A DNA stretch of 64,000 bases from Roseomonas acroporae (GTDB lineage Bacteria; Pseudomonadota; Alphaproteobacteria; Acetobacterales; Acetobacteraceae), in contig NZ_JALPRX010000054.1 of the NCBI RefSeq assembly GCF_023223525.1, forward strand, positions 57,158 through 121,157. The letters are read 5' to 3'. This document shows, in pieces, positions 63,712-64,000 of this stretch. Numbering within the stretch: position 1 is the first letter of the stretch; every line of letters begins with the position of its first letter. A program made the translations under genes and the position numbers. The notes below the pieces were generated by a model, which made no database searches, was not told the origin of the DNA, and was given only the letters and a program-made list of their open reading frames with translations.

Positions 63712-64000
63712 CTTCTTGGAAATCCACCCGGAACCAGCGACACGGCGGCACGCCATGGCGGCGCGCCCCTCTTGCGGCGGCATTGTCGCATCAAGACCCG
63801 GCGGCCGCTACCGGGGGCCGGCGCGGCCGCGGGTTCCCGCTGGACGGGAGCCGGGCGGGGCGGAGGATGGGCGGCAGGGGGAGACGGAAGGGGGAGACGG
63901 AAGGGGGAGACGGAAGGCGAACGAGCGCCGGGGCTGACCGGAAAAGTGCCCGCCTGCCCGTCGCTTATGCAGAAGCGGCGGGCGGGCGGGGGGGGGGGGG
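63712..64000. other. Terminal intergenic region with repeats and a poly-G end
   Basis: About 290 bp holding the upstream region of mct. It contains a three-unit 13-bp repeat (AGGGGGAGACGGA at 63876, 63889 and 63902). An imperfect but strong hairpin follows, with arms at 63948-63966 and from 63973. The sequence ends in a 13-base G run (63988-64000). Confidence 0.6.

Overview
This 64 kb window has very high G+C and contiguous chromosomal gene content. It looks like an alphaproteobacterium of the Acetobacteraceae, close to Roseomonas. That placement is inferred from base composition, the mitofilin-like/HemY pair, the methylsuccinyl-CoA dehydrogenase/2-methylfumaryl-CoA isomerase pair, and the many Bug/TRAP transport and aromatic-degradation genes. 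No phage, transposase, plasmid-transfer gene or CRISPR array was found. Because stop codons are rare at this G+C, most long antisense frames are shadows of real genes.

Layout. 1-2876: a heme-operon tail (partial mitofilin-like coiled coil, HemY) and tRNA-Thr(CGT) with its own promoter. 3184-6357: acrylyl-CoA-reductase-like enzyme, acyl-CoA dehydrogenase and an Lrp/AsnC regulator divergent from 4-hydroxyphenylpyruvate dioxygenase (6478-7581). 7724-9644: dihydrolipoamide dehydrogenase and a DUF423 protein. 9836-17503: a leftward homogentisate operon (flavin monooxygenase, DUF2783, unusual MBL-fold protein, hmgA, fahA, Bug-type binding protein, maiA), divergent from a MarR regulator. With hppD it completes tyrosine degradation to fumarate and acetoacetate. 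18476-23809: amidase, copper tyramine oxidase and a divergent AraC regulator. 24049-27862: PCC-domain protein, MFS transporter and an FAH-family hydrolase.

28163-34017: a surface-glycan group (WecA-like transferase, YjbF-like lipoprotein, GT2), a cytochrome P450 and a methyltransferase. 34052-37470: a one-polypeptide Rieske oxygenase-reductase fusion divergent from a LysR regulator that carries a low-complexity insert. 37704-41534: an unknown basic protein, msrA with an upstream Fur-like box, and glutamine-dependent NAD synthetase. 41928-44857: a TRAP transporter (DctP plus fused DctQM). 45076-47983: a CobW GTPase, WD40 protein and aldo/keto reductase operon, preceded by an array of about 39-bp repeats. 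48560-58181: single genes (RidA, DUF3592, LLM flavoprotein, YghU, a glycosyltransferase, an arylformamidase-like hydrolase, omega-aminotransferase) and two paralogous exported proteins. 58209-60419: an ELWxxDGT/FG-GAP repeat protein. 60639-63711: mct-mcd.

Four features stand out. The first is the self-contained Rieske oxygenase. The second is the homogentisate operon with its added monooxygenase, DUF2783 and metal-site-altered MBL protein. The third is mct-mcd, which joins ethylmalonyl-CoA pathway chemistry to the second half of the 3-hydroxypropionate bicycle. The fourth is a diffuse population of short tandem repeats (periods 12, 13, 14, 15, 24, 28 and about 39 bp), some inside conserved proteins, together with a two-copy structured dispersed repeat of about 200 bp.
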